This document shows positions 36,860 through 45,872 of a stretch of DNA of 64,000 bases, one piece after another. The translations under genes and the position numbers were made by a program. Within the stretch, counting starts at the first letter, position 1. The number at the start of each line of letters is the position of its first letter. The notes under the pieces are model-generated. The model had not been told where the DNA came from, did not search any database, and worked only from the letters and a program-made list of their open reading frames with translations. This DNA comes from Kitasatospora sp. NBC_00240 (lineage in GTDB: Bacteria > Actinomycetota > Actinomycetes > Streptomycetales > Streptomycetaceae): contig NZ_JAPEMU010000001.1 in NCBI RefSeq assembly GCF_026342405.1, positions 744,001-808,000 of the forward strand. Reading direction: 5' to 3'.

Positions 36860-37423
36860 TGCGTGCGTACTGACTGGTACTGCCAACTTCCTGGTACTGC
36901 TGGTTCTTCTCAACACGGGTACTACTGCGGCGGCCTCGAAGGGTCACCGTGTCCGGCAGCCAGCCCCGTCGCCCGTCCTGCACTTTCCCTGGCTCGGAAC
37001 CCCACTGCCCGGACCTCCCGGCACGCGCGCCCGCAGCCCGGGCGCCTTCACCGGGATACCGCGTACTGCGACTGCCGGTACTGCACCTGCCGAACTGCGG
37101 TACCGCTGGGTGGCGGCCCCTGATCACTGCGGGCCACCGGGTCCGGCCGCCGGTCCCGTCGCCGTCCTGCAACCGCTCTGGCTCCGAAACCCTGCCGCCG
37201 CACCTCTTTCACGCCCACCTGCCCGGCGTGTGTCCTGCGTACTGCTCACCCGCGAACTGCGTCCTGCCGCGGCACCGCTGGGTGGCGGCCCCTGATACCT
37301 GCGGGCCACCCGACCCGGCCGCCGGTCCCGTCGCCGAACTGCACCAACCCTGGCTTCAGAACCCCACAACCGCGCCGACCTGCGAACTTCTGCCCTGCTG
37401 CCCGCCAGTTCATGTCTGGCGGG
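36860..37423 (+). repeat. Three diverged ~180-bp tandem repeats of unknown function
   Basis: Related blocks begin at about 36943, 37128 and 37307 (spacings 185 and 179). Each contains GGG(T/C)CACC, then CC(C/G)GTCGCC, then CTGCA(A/C), and the last two also share CCGCTGGGTGGCGGCCCCTG just before. The spacing is not a multiple of three, so the repeat does not keep one reading frame. The hexamer GTACTG recurs at 36867, 36877, 36894, 37063, 37078 and 37239. A perfect 8-bp hairpin (CCCGCCAG/CTGGCGGG, 37401-37423) closes the array. No protein or RNA family is recognised. Confidence 0.65.
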
Positions 37424-37582
37424 TACCGCTCGACTGCTTCCTACGGGAGAAACACTAACCACGACACCGAGCGATGTCTACTTCGGCCAGCACAGATTTT
37501 TCGCTGTTCGAGGGGAAGGTAGTCTTCGGCCCGAACAGCGACGGGCCGGCACGGCAACACTGACGAACGGGAGGACCGACAG

Positions 37583-37813
37583 GTGGAAGGACAACAGCCG
37601 GCACCAGCAGCGTGCGCGCCCGCCCCGCATCCCCCGCACACCCGGGCGTCACTGCTGGCCGCCCTCACCGAAGCCGTCCACGACCGCGACGAACACGTCC
37701 TGCGCCGGCTCCTCGCCCGCTTCGCCGAACAAGCCACTCTCACCGACCTGCCCGCCCTGCGCCACGCCCTCAACCCCCCGCATCAGCTCGGCCGGCCACC
37801 GTCGACCCGATAG
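37583..37813 (+). CDS. Small hypothetical helical protein
   Basis: GTG at 37583 follows GGGAGGA with a 7-base spacing, a strong start signal. The 76-residue product has a Pro/Ala-rich N-terminus and a helical central part (ASLLAALTEAVHDRDEHVLR, then LLARFAEQATLTDLPALRHAL). It has no signal peptide or membrane segment. The charge pattern suggests a helical hairpin, perhaps protein- or DNA-interacting. I do not recognise the family. It lies directly downstream of the 180-bp repeat array in the same orientation. Confidence 0.6.
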   Translation: MEGQQPAPAACAPAPHPPHTRASLLAALTEAVHDRDEHVLRRLLARFAEQATLTDLPALRHALNPPHQLGRPPSTR

Positions 37814-37844
37814 CCGCGCCGCGACCCCGGCGGGGGAGCACACG

Positions 37845-38510
37845 TCAGACACGTCTCCGCCCGCCCGCAGCCACGGCGCGACGCGCGCCCGGGTGGCGGC
37901 CGGCGGCGGGCGGTGCAGGCCGCTTCGAGACCAGTTCGGACCCGCCAGTCCGCGGCCCGCGCCCGCCTCGGTCCCTCCGCACCCGCGAGCAGGCGAACGT
38001 GAAGGCAGCCGCGGCTCGGGACCAGGGAATTGGGGCGGAGAGGCAGCAGCACCGGGCGCTCCGGGCGAGGCCGCCGGTCAGCCGCTCACCCGTCGCGAAG
38101 CAGCGGGGACACAGGACCGGCTGGCCGCCGCCGGCCTCGGCGCGGGCGGCCCAGGCGGCGGTGATCAGCGCGCACAGGTTCGCCCAGCCGACGCCGTCGC
38201 GGGACAGCAGGGTGACCTTGAGGGCGGACTCGTCGACGAACGCTCCCCCGCGCGCCGGGGTCCTGCGGCGGGTGGCCGTCGCGGTGGCGGGCGGCTCCAG
38301 CAGGGGGACGGCGAGGTTCGCGCCGAACACCGGCCGCACCCCCGCCCTGGCACAGGCCCGTGCGAAGCGCACGGCCCCGGCGACCGTGTCGCGGTCGGTC
38401 AGGGCCACCGCCGGCAGGTCCAGCTCGGCCGCCCGGGCGGCCGACTCGTCCGGCACGGAGCCTCCGTAGCGCACCGAATAGCCCGAGGCGACGTGCAGAT
38501 GCGTGAACAA
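37845..38510 (-). pseudogene. Truncated error-prone DNA polymerase gene (ImuC/DnaE2), PHP part only
   Basis: A TTG start at 38510 with GGAGG 8 bases upstream opens a frame matching the PHP domain at the N-terminus of DnaE2/ImuC: FTHLHVASGYSVRYGGS, ALTDRDTVAGAVRFARACAR, GVRPVFGANLAV, VGWANLCALITAAW. After about 160 residues the homology stops and the frame continues as Arg/Ala-rich sequence. Full-length proteins are about 1,100 residues, so the polymerase domains are gone. The intact start and ordinary codon pattern suggest a fairly recent loss. Confidence 0.8.
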
Positions 38511-38766
38511 CGGCGGTCGCCTCCTCGCTCCACGACCCCCTGCGTCTCCTCCGGCGCCCCCACTTCTCCATCCACCCTGGAGCTATTCGAACAGAGAATC
38601 GAACGTTACTGGTGCGACACGCCCACGCTTCACCTGCACGGACGCACAACCGCCCGCCACAGAGCCCGGAGAAGGGGGGTCCGTGGCGGGCAGGACGGTG
38701 GCGTAGGGTGCCCGGATACCGGCCGCCGAGAACGACGCCCGGCGGGACCCAGCAGGCGGTGAGCAG

Positions 38767-39010
38767 ATGGACGACGGGGCGATCCGCACCTGGCGCTCGG
38801 GCTACCCGCTCGACCTGGCCGCTGTCCTCGGCACGCTGCGCCGCGGCGCCGGGGACCCGGCGACCCGGCGACCAGGATCGGGCCCGACGGCGCGTTCTGG
38901 CGTGCCTCGCGCACCCCCGCCGGAATCGGCATCCTGCGCATCACCGCCATCCCCGGGGAGGCGACCGTCCAGGCGACGGCCTGGGGCCCGGGCGCCGACT
39001 GGCTCCTGGA
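38767..39010 (+). pseudogene. AlkA-type DNA-3-methyladenine glycosylase fragment, frameshifted
   Basis: The ATG at 38767 starts IRTWRSGYPLDLAAVLGTLR and RGAGDPATR; a frameshift near 38870 leads into GPDGAFWRASRTPAGIG, ILRITAIPG and TAWGPGADWLLE. Together these are the start of an AlkA-like base-excision glycosylase of the AlkA/Ada type. The match ends abruptly at about 39010, where the inverted GH32 sequence begins. The HhH catalytic domain is missing. Confidence 0.65.
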
Positions 39011-39012
39011 GC

Positions 39013-39622
39013 TCGACCTTGTGCTCGTCGGCCAGCGACACGGTCATGAGCCAGCTGCGGGTCGGCGCGTACCACTGGCCCTTGGGGTCGCGGAAGGCGT
39101 GGGAGCCGATGTCGAGCACCGGGTTGCCGGTGTACTTGGTCCAGGTGCGGCCACGGTCGGTGCTGTAGGCCAGCGACTGGGCCTGCTTCCCGTCGGGGTA
39201 GGAGCTGGTGTAGACGGCGACCATGGCGGGGTCCTTGCGGGTGCCGAAGCCGGTGGTGTTGTCGACGTCGATCACGGCGCTGCCGGAGAAGACCATCTCG
39301 TTGCTGTCGTGCGGGATGGCCAGCGGCATTTCCTTCCAGTGCACGAGGTCGGTGCTGACGGCGTGGCCCCAGGACATGTTGCCCCAGGAGTTGCCGTCGG
39401 GGTTGTACTGATAGAAGAGGTGGTACTCGCCCTTGTAGTACACGAGCCCGTTGGGGTCGTTCATCCAGTTCTGCGCCGGGGTGTAGTGCACCTGGGGGCG
39501 GTACTGCTCCTGGAGGGGCGCGGTGTCCGCCACCGCGGGGGATCCTGCGGTCAGGCCGAGACACAGACGGCGGTGGCCAGGATGGCCAGCGAGGAACCGC
39601 GGGTACGTCGGGACACAGGCAT
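39013..39622 (-). pseudogene. Broken secreted GH32 fructosidase (levanase/inulinase type)
   Basis: ATG at 39622 with AAGGAG upstream starts a signal peptide (VSRRTRGSSLAILATAV). A +1 frameshift follows, after which LGLTAGSPAVADTAPLQEQY completes the signal. The GH32 propeller then begins with YTPAQNWMNDPNGLVYY (catalytic nucleophile Asp), YHLFYQYNPDGNSWGNMSWG and MVFSGSAVIDVDNTTG. Coding ends near HKVEL at about 39012, before the conserved acid/base Glu. The gene is last in the fructose operon, so its loss removes extracellular fructan breakdown but not sugar uptake. Confidence 0.85.
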
Positions 39623-39761
39623 GGAGAGCTCCTTCGCAGAGCTTTGGGTGGGGGGTGAGCGCGGTCGCGGCTCATCGGGGCATGGCTGCGCCGAGGCACG
39701 GCAGCAGGACGGCGGTCGCGGTGACATGGCGGGCCGTTGGTGGGGCGGCGGTGCGGTACTG

Positions 39762-40781
39762 CTAGGCGGAGGGCGGCAGTTCGCCGGATCCGCGGGGGAT
39801 GAGACGGGTGGGGACGGTGACGGTGCGGGCCCGGGTGCGGTCGCCGTCGAGGCGGGCGAGGGCGATCTCGGCTGCGGCTGTGCCGATGGCGGCCGGATCC
39901 TGGGCGACCGTGGTGATGGCGGGTTCCAGCACCTCCGCGAACGGCAGGTCGTCGAAGGAGACGAGGGCGATGTCGCGCCGGCCGGCGCGGACCATGCCGC
40001 GTACGGTGCCCATGGCGGCGAAGTTGTTGGCCGCGAGGATCGCGGTCGGCGGGTGGGGACTGTGCAGCACTCGCAGGACGGCCTCGGCGGCCTCGGCCTC
40101 GGTGTGGCCGTCGAGTACGAGCGAGCGGTCGTAGGGCAGGTGGGCGGTTTCGAGTGCTTCGCGGTACCCGGCGAGCCGCTCGCGGCGGGTGTAGAGGGTC
40201 GCCGGCCGGTCGCCGATGAAGGCGATGCGCCGGTGCCCGCCGGTGATGAGGTGGGTGGTGCCTTCACGGGTGCCGTCCCGGTTGGAGCTGACCACGCTGT
40301 CGGCGGTGAGGCCGGTCCCGGGGCGGTCGAGGAAGACCACCGGCATCCCTGCGGTCCGGGCCGCCCGCAGGTGGCCGTGGTCGGCCGCTGCTGCGGGCAC
40401 CACCATCAGTGCGCTGACCCGGCGGCCGAGGAAGGTGGTGATCAGCGCCCGTTCCCGGTCGGGGTCGTCGGCGCTGGAGCCCATCAGCAGGGTCAGCCCG
40501 CGCTCGCGCACCGCGCTTTCGATGCCGCCGGCGACGGTGCCGAAGAACGGGTTGCCCATGTCGGGGATGATCAGGCCGACGGTGCTGTCCGGGCCGCCGA
40601 CGCGCATGTTGCGGGCCATGAGGTTGGGTTGGAAGCCGAGCTTCTCGACTGCCGCCATGACCTTTGCCCGGGTTGCCTCGGAGGTGGGTCCGTCGCCGTT
40701 CAGGACCCGGGAGACGGTCTTGGCGCTGACGCCGACCTCCTGGGCCACATCGTGCAGCGTCGTGCGACGGGGCGAGGCCAT
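39762..40781 (-). CDS. LacI-family repressor of the fructose operon
   Basis: The 339-residue protein has the LacI helix-turn-helix and hinge (TLHDVAQEVGVSAKTVSRVL, GFQPNLMARNMR) and a periplasmic-binding-protein-like sensor (VGLIIPDMGNPFFGTVAGGI, RIAFIGDRPATLYT, ALVSFDDLPFAEVLEPAITT). It lies between the ABC genes and the GH32 remnant in the same direction. Two adjacent TGTCAnCGnTGAC(A/T) sites in front of the binding-protein gene and the divergent kinase have the central CG expected for LacI-family operators. It most likely represses both units until fructose or a phosphate derivative appears; the inducer is inferred. Confidence 0.92.
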   Translation of the reverse strand: MASPRRTTLHDVAQEVGVSAKTVSRVLNGDGPTSEATRAKVMAAVEKLGFQPNLMARNMRVGGPDSTVGLIIPDMGNPFFGTVAGGIESAVRERGLTLLMGSSADDPDRERALITTFLGRRVSALMVVPAAAADHGHLRAARTAGMPVVFLDRPGTGLTADSVVSSNRDGTREGTTHLITGGHRRIAFIGDRPATLYTRRERLAGYREALETAHLPYDRSLVLDGHTEAEAAEAVLRVLHSPHPPTAILAANNFAAMGTVRGMVRAGRRDIALVSFDDLPFAEVLEPAITTVAQDPAAIGTAAAEIALARLDGDRTRARTVTVPTRLIPRGSGELPPSA

Positions 40782-40850
40782 GTACCCACCGTTCGGCTTC
40801 GCCGGGCGCGGGCTCCGGTGGTGTGCGGGGCCCGCGCCCGGGGTGTCTGG

Positions 40851-41687
40851 TCAGTTCGGACGGACTCCGGCGGCCTTGACGGCCTGGGCGTCCGCCACGA
40901 CAGTACCGCCGTGCTCCTGGTCGACGGTGAGGGCGCCCGTCATGATGGCGACGACCTCGGACATGGTGTAGTCGGACGGCTTGATCAGGGCCTCGCGCCG
41001 GCCCATCCGATGCACGTGGATGCGGTCGGCGATCTCGAAGACGTGCGGCATGTTGTGGCTGATCAGGACGACCGGCAGCCCCTTGTCGCGGACCCGCCGG
41101 ATCAGGTCGAGGACCTGACCGGACTCCTTGACGCCGAGCGCCGCGGTGGGTTCGTCCATGACGACGACGCTCCGTGCCCACGCGACCGAGCGGGCGACGG
41201 CGACGGCCTGACGCTGGCCGCCGGAGAGCGTCTCCACCGGCTGGGTGAGCGAGCGCAGGCCGATCTTGAGGTCGGCCATGTGCGCGGCGGCCTCCTCGCG
41301 CATCCGCTTCTTGTCGATCATGCGCAGGACGCTGCCGAGCGGGCCCGGCCGGCGCAGTTCGCGGCCGAGGAACATGTTGGAGGCTATGTCCATGGAGGCC
41401 GCGACCGCGAGGTCCTGGTAGACGGTCTCGATTCCGTGGGCCCGGGCGTCCTGCGGTCCGTTGAAGCGGATGACCTCGCCGTTCAGACGGATCTCGCCCT
41501 CGTCGGGGGTGACGGCGCCGGTGAGGGCCTTGATGAGACTGGACTTGCCGGCGCCGTTGTCGCCGATGACGGCCAGGACCTCGCCGGGCAGCAGGTCGAA
41601 GTCGGCTCCGTCGATGGCGGTGACGTGACCGTAGCGCTTGACCAGACCCCTGGCCTGGATCACGGGGGTGGGAGTGGGAGCGCTCAT
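40851..41687 (-). CDS. frcA: Fructose/ribose-type ABC transporter ATP-binding protein
   Basis: The 278-residue protein is a single ABC ATPase: Walker A GDNGAGKSS, Q-loop region TVYQDLAVA, signature LSGGQRQAVAVARS, Walker B VVVMDEPTAALG and switch histidine in LISHNM. A single nucleotide-binding domain, rather than the fused pair of RbsA, is typical of FrcA. The ATG shares one base with the permease stop codon (TGATG). It energises import through the neighbouring permease as a homodimer. The symbol is given by similarity of gene order and architecture. Confidence 0.88.
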   Translation of the reverse strand: MSAPTPTPVIQARGLVKRYGHVTAIDGADFDLLPGEVLAVIGDNGAGKSSLIKALTGAVTPDEGEIRLNGEVIRFNGPQDARAHGIETVYQDLAVAASMDIASNMFLGRELRRPGPLGSVLRMIDKKRMREEAAAHMADLKIGLRSLTQPVETLSGGQRQAVAVARSVAWARSVVVMDEPTAALGVKESGQVLDLIRRVRDKGLPVVLISHNMPHVFEIADRIHVHRMGRREALIKPSDYTMSEVVAIMTGALTVDQEHGGTVVADAQAVKAAGVRPN

Positions 41688-42682
41688 CAGCGGGTCCTCT
41701 TCCGGGAGATCTGGTCGACGGTGACGGCGAGGATGACCAGGACGCCGGTGATGAGCGTCTGGTAGATGGAGGCGACGCCCATCAGCTGGAGGCCGTTGCG
41801 GAACACCCCGACGATGAGGGCGCCGACCAAGGAGCCGAGCACGCTGCCGCGGCCGCCGAAGAGGCTGGTGCCGCCGAGGACCACCGCGGTGATGCTGTCG
41901 AGGTTGTCGGTCTGCCCTGCCTGTGGGTCTCCGACGCCGGTGCGGGAGATCAGCAGGAGTGCGGCGAGGCCGTAGACCAGTCCGGCGAGTGCGTAGAGGC
42001 CGATGGTCAGGCGCCCGGTGCGGATGCCGTTGAGGCGGGCGGCCTCGGGGCTGTTGCCCAGCGCGTAGACGTGCCGGCCCCAGGAGGTGCTGCTCAGCAG
42101 GTAGGCGAACACGCCGAACAGTGCCAGGGCGACGAGTGAGCCGTAGGTGACGTCGGTGCCGCCGAGTGGGAAGGTGGTGCCGAGGAACGTGAGCGCGCCG
42201 GGCAGGTCGGTGACGGTCTGCTCGTTGGAGTAGATGTGGGTGAGCGCGAAGGCCACGTTCAGCATGCCGAGCGTCACGATGAACGGCGGCAGCGGGATCA
42301 GCTTCACCAGCAGACCGTTGACCAGGCCGAAGCCGGCACACACCGCCAGGCCCAGCAGGATCGCCACCAGGGGCGGAACGGTCCCCTGGGCGGCCATCCT
42401 GGCGATCAGTATCGACCCGAAGGCCATCACCGCGCCGCAGGACAGGTCAATGCCGGCCGTCAGGATGATCAGAGTCTGCCCCACGGCCAGCGCCCCGACC
42501 ACCATCACCTGCTGGATGATCAGCGAGAAGTTGCCGCCGGAGAGGAACTGGTCTGTCGTCAGGGAGAAGAAGGCGCAGGCCAGCACGAGGGCGGCGAGCG
42601 GGCCGGCCGTCGGGGCCGTCACGAGCCGGCGCAGCGCTGTCGGCCCGGTGAGGTTCCCGTACGGGGCGGTGGATGTGGTCAT
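41687..42682 (-). CDS. frcC: Fructose/ribose-type ABC transporter permease
   Basis: The 331-residue inner-membrane protein has eight or more hydrophobic segments and the RbsC-family core: GAVMAFGSILIARMAAQG, NGLLVKLIPLPPFIVTLGML, and GGTSLFGGRGSVLGSLVGAL before the last helices. It forms the homodimeric channel of the importer. It is coupled to the ATPase gene by a one-base overlap and separated from the binding-protein gene by about 125 bases. Confidence 0.9.
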   Translation of the reverse strand: MTTSTAPYGNLTGPTALRRLVTAPTAGPLAALVLACAFFSLTTDQFLSGGNFSLIIQQVMVVGALAVGQTLIILTAGIDLSCGAVMAFGSILIARMAAQGTVPPLVAILLGLAVCAGFGLVNGLLVKLIPLPPFIVTLGMLNVAFALTHIYSNEQTVTDLPGALTFLGTTFPLGGTDVTYGSLVALALFGVFAYLLSSTSWGRHVYALGNSPEAARLNGIRTGRLTIGLYALAGLVYGLAALLLISRTGVGDPQAGQTDNLDSITAVVLGGTSLFGGRGSVLGSLVGALIVGVFRNGLQLMGVASIYQTLITGVLVILAVTVDQISRKRTR

Positions 42683-42807
42683 GAGAGGTCCTTGCCGGTG
42701 AAGCGGATCGGGAGCGCCCGGCGGGCGGCGTCGCGATGGGTGGAAGCGGTCCGGACCAGGTCGGGGCAGGAGAGCCGGACCGGACCGCTGGTTCGGGGAG
42801 GGGCAGG

Positions 42808-43833
42808 TCAGCCCCAGCAGTTCGCCAGGCCGTAGGTGGTGTCGTGGGCGTTGATGCCGGCCTGCGGCTTGTCGGTGATCAGGTTGACGCCCGTGTCGGT
42901 GTAGCCGCTCGCCTTGGTACCGGACTTGGCGTAGGAGACGATGGCGTTGAGGCCCTGGGAGGCCATCACCAGCGGGTACTGCTGGGAGGTCGCGGCGATC
43001 TTGCCGTCCTTGACGGCCTGGGTGCCGGTGCAGCCGCCGTCGACCGAGACGATCAGGACGTCCTTCTCCCGGCCCTTGGCCTTCAGCGCGGTGTAGGCGC
43101 CCAGCGCGGCGGGCTCGTTGATGGTGTAGACGACGTTGATGTCGGGGGACTTCTGCAGGCAGTTCTCCATCGCGGTCTGGCCCTTGGCCTGATCACCGCC
43201 GGTGTCCTGGGAGCAGACCACCGACGGGTCGCCCTCCGCGATGCCGAAGCCCTCCAGGAATCCGTCGTGGCGCAGCTGGCCCACCGCGACGCCCGGCGCG
43301 AGGTCGAGGGTCGCGATCTTCGCGCTCTTGCCCGCCATGGCGGTCTTGGCGTACTGGCCGATCAGCACGCCCGCCTTCTTGTTGTCGGTGGCGAACAGCG
43401 CGTCGGTGCCGTCCTCGGGGTCGGTCGGGCTGTCGAGGGCGATGACCAGGACGCCCTTGTCGCGGGCCTTCTTGATGGCGGGCAGGATCGCCTTGGAGTC
43501 GCTGGGGGTGATCAGGATGCCCTTGACGCCGGCGGCCACCATGTTCTCGATCGCGGCGATCTGTCCCGCGTTGTCGCCGTCGAACTTGCCGGCGGCCGTG
43601 CTCAGCGTGGCACCGCTCTCCTGGGCGGCCTTCTGGGCGCCTTCCTTCATCTTCACGAAGAACGGGTTGGTGTCGGTCTTGGTGATCAGGCCGACCTTGA
43701 CAGCGCCGGAGGAGCCGTTGTCGGCGGAGCTCTTCGAGCCGGTGCCGCATGCGGTGAGCGTGAGCGCCATGCCACCGGCCAGGAGGGCTGCTCCGGCTCT
43801 GATCAGGGTCGGGCGGGTGACGAGGGACATCAT
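42808..43833 (-). CDS. frcB: Fructose/ribose-type ABC transporter substrate-binding lipoprotein
   Basis: The 341-residue protein has a lipoprotein signal with lipobox ALTLTAC and a type-1 sugar-binding fold: VGLITKTDTNPFFVKMKEGA, GKFDGDNAGQIAAIENMVAA, VKGILITPSDSKAILPAIKK, ALDSPTDPEDGTDALFATDN. The C-terminal CWG ending and CSQDTGG disulphide region are as in FrcB-like proteins. AGGAG lies just before two adjacent ATG codons; the second (43830) has better spacing. It is the first gene of the operon and divergent from the kinase. The ligand, fructose by gene context (kinase, GH32 remnant), is not proven. Confidence 0.9.
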   Translation of the reverse strand: MMSLVTRPTLIRAGAALLAGGMALTLTACGTGSKSSADNGSSGAVKVGLITKTDTNPFFVKMKEGAQKAAQESGATLSTAAGKFDGDNAGQIAAIENMVAAGVKGILITPSDSKAILPAIKKARDKGVLVIALDSPTDPEDGTDALFATDNKKAGVLIGQYAKTAMAGKSAKIATLDLAPGVAVGQLRHDGFLEGFGIAEGDPSVVCSQDTGGDQAKGQTAMENCLQKSPDINVVYTINEPAALGAYTALKAKGREKDVLIVSVDGGCTGTQAVKDGKIAATSQQYPLVMASQGLNAIVSYAKSGTKASGYTDTGVNLITDKPQAGINAHDTTYGLANCWG

Positions 43834-43886
43834 GGCTCCTGGGGGTGCGGCCCGGGTGGTCAGGGCGTGATCGGCGGTCCAAGGAA

Positions 43887-43916
43887 TGTCATCGTTGACT
43901 TATGTCAGCGTTGACA
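43887..43916. promoter_or_regulatory. Twin LacI-type operators between fructose operon and kinase
   Basis: TGTCATCGTTGACT (43887-43900) and TGTCAGCGTTGACA (43903-43916) are 16 bases apart. The second is a palindrome with five-base arms; both have the central CG of LacI-family sites. They are about 55 bases upstream of the binding-protein start and 185 bases upstream of the kinase, so one regulator could control both. Confidence 0.75.
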
Positions 43917-44101
43917 TCCGCTTGGGAGAGATGATGAAGTCTGCGAGACCCGGGTCACAAGCCCCACAGGCGTAACAACTGGGTAACGCAGCCGCAATCA
44001 CCCCCGCTGACCAGCGACGACAGCCCTGCAAAGTCAGCAGCCCAGATCTGGGACCGTTCGGTCCCCCACCCCCAGACCCCACTCCCCCGAAAGGCGCACC
44101 G

Positions 44102-45067
44102 ATGGTCCAGCGCCCGATTGCTGTCCTCGGCGAGTGCGTCGCCGACGCTTTCGCCGACACTGCCCAGCCACGCCCCGGCGAGCTCGCTCTGCGTGTCCTG
44201 CCGGGCGGCGGGCCGGCCAACACCGCCGCGGCGCTGGCCCGGCTCGGCACCCCCACCCGCTTCCTCGGCCGGATATCCTCCGACGCCTTCGGCGCGCTCT
44301 TCCGCGCCCACCTGGCATCGTCCGGCGTCGACCTCACCGGCGTCGTCGCGGCTCGCGAACCCAGCACCATGGCCATCGCGACCCTCGACGAGCACGGCCA
44401 GGCCCAGTACTCCTTCCACGCCGAGGCCACCGCCGACTGGCAGTGGACCGATGCCGAACTCGCAGCGGCTTTTCCCCAGGACGCCGCCTGCCTTCACACC
44501 GGCTCCCTCGCGCTGGTGCGCGCCCCCGGCGGCGAGCGCATCGAGGAACTCCTCACCGGCGCGCGCAGCAGTGCGACCGTCTCGATCGACCCCAACGTCC
44601 GCCCGCTGCTGGTCGATCCGGCCGTCTACCAGGCGCGCCTGGCGCGTTGGTGCGCACTCGCCGACATCCTGCGCCTCAGCTCCGACGACCTGGAACTGTT
44701 GATGCCGGGCGTGACGCCCGAGCGTGCCTGTGACGCCTGGCACCTGGCCGGCGTCCGGCTGGTGGTGATCACCCTGGGCGGTCGCGGCGCGGTCGCGTCC
44801 CTCGACGGTGTCCGGGTGTTCGCTCCCGCACCGCGGGTCGAGGTCGTGGACACCATCGGCGCCGGCGACTCGTTCACCGCCGGCCTGCTCCACCGGTTGT
44901 CCCGGGCCGGCCGCCTGGGTGGACGACTTGACGACCTGACCGTCGATGAGGTCTCCGACGCCTGCGAATACGCAGCCCGGGTCGCAGCTCTCACCTGCTC
45001 GGTCGCCGGCCCCAACCCGCCGTGGGCGCATCAGATGGAGTCCGCACCTGCGGCCACCGCCCGCTGA
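44102..45067 (+). CDS. PfkB-family sugar kinase (fructokinase-like)
   Basis: The 321-residue protein shows the PfkB/ribokinase signatures: VLPGGGPANTAAALARLG near residue 35, substrate-lid region TMAIATLDEHGQAQYSF, SIDPNVRPLL, and the catalytic DTIGAGDSFTAGLL with the base Asp. It should phosphorylate a sugar, most likely fructose, with ATP in the cytoplasm. It is divergent from the importer operon and shares the twin LacI-type operators, so uptake and phosphorylation are probably induced together. GAAAGG precedes the ATG. Confidence 0.9.
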   Translation: MVQRPIAVLGECVADAFADTAQPRPGELALRVLPGGGPANTAAALARLGTPTRFLGRISSDAFGALFRAHLASSGVDLTGVVAAREPSTMAIATLDEHGQAQYSFHAEATADWQWTDAELAAAFPQDAACLHTGSLALVRAPGGERIEELLTGARSSATVSIDPNVRPLLVDPAVYQARLARWCALADILRLSSDDLELLMPGVTPERACDAWHLAGVRLVVITLGGRGAVASLDGVRVFAPAPRVEVVDTIGAGDSFTAGLLHRLSRAGRLGGRLDDLTVDEVSDACEYAARVAALTCSVAGPNPPWAHQMESAPAATAR

Positions 45068-45336
45068 CGGCGGGCACTTCCGAGGCCGAACGCCCGGACC
45101 TGCCCGAGGGAAGCACCGCACCGCGCCGAACGGGTCGCGGCTTCTCGGCGGCCCACTCCGCCCGATCTCACCATCCGGCGCGTGCCCGCCACCACCCCGG
45201 TGGGCGCGCCTGCCGTGCCCCGGGCCGCGCCCGGCCCCGCCAGCTAACAAAGGCGGCTGGAGACCACCCGGTCTCCGGCCCCGACATTTCTGCGCAGGCG
45301 CAGCCCCCACTGACGCCCAGACGAAGAGGAACCGGC

Positions 45337-45720
45337 ATGAAGAAGACCCTGCTGGCCGAGTTCACGGTCAGGCCCGGATTCGAGGAGCGGGTCGCCGCCC
45401 TGGTGGCGGATTTCGCCAGGACGGTCCGGTCGGAGCCCGGCAACCTCGTCTTCGACGTGTACACCAAGGAATCGGATCCCCGCGCGTACTGGATCTTCGA
45501 GGTGTACCGGAGCGAGGCCGCCTTCGCGGAGCACATCACCGCTCCCCATGGGGGCCCGTTCAACACCGAGCTGGTAGGGATGATCGAGGAGGACGGGTCC
45601 GTCCTGACCTTCCTGACCCCACCAGCCGAGACGGGCACTCACCACCGACCCGTACCCCCTTGCCCCTGGAGCGAGCCGTCCTGCCTCGCCCCAGGAGGGT
45701 GCGACCCGCGCGCGTCGTAA
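45337..45720 (+). CDS. ABM-domain protein (putative quinol monooxygenase)
   Basis: The 127-residue protein has a ferredoxin-like antibiotic-biosynthesis-monooxygenase (YgiN-type) fold: LAEFTVRPGFEERVAALVAD, SEPGNLVFDVYTKESDP, IFEVYRSEAAFAEHI. Relatives act on quinols or polyketides without cofactors, or degrade signalling molecules. The family usually ends near VLTFLTP; here 30 Pro/Cys-rich residues follow, which suggests a late frameshift or loss of the original stop. AGAGGA lies before the ATG at 45337. It has no obvious operon partner. Confidence 0.8.
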   Translation: MKKTLLAEFTVRPGFEERVAALVADFARTVRSEPGNLVFDVYTKESDPRAYWIFEVYRSEAAFAEHITAPHGGPFNTELVGMIEEDGSVLTFLTPPAETGTHHRPVPPCPWSEPSCLAPGGCDPRAS

Positions 45721-45872
45721 GGGCCGCGCAAGGGCCATGCTCTTGGGGGCGCGAGCGAAGCCTGGGGACGGCCTTCGGAACGGCGCTGCCCGTCCTCGGC
45801 GTGCACCGAGCAGCGTGTTGCTTCAGCCGTCCTTAACGTCTGCTACAGAATTGCCTGACGGTGTTTCTGATG

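Noticed and set aside
36623..37423. CRISPR array as an explanation of the repeats
   Set aside because: Repeats are about 180 bp, diverged and only three in number, without short identical repeats or unique spacers, and no cas genes are near.
36831..37458. Cys/Pro-rich plus-strand frames across the 180-bp repeats
   Set aside because: The repeats change frame from copy to copy, no start has a ribosome-binding site, and the products show no conserved domain.
45022..45336. An N-terminal extension of the ABM protein
   Set aside because: The upstream part overlaps the kinase gene and is Arg/Pro-rich; the ATG at 45337 has a ribosome-binding site and matches the family start.
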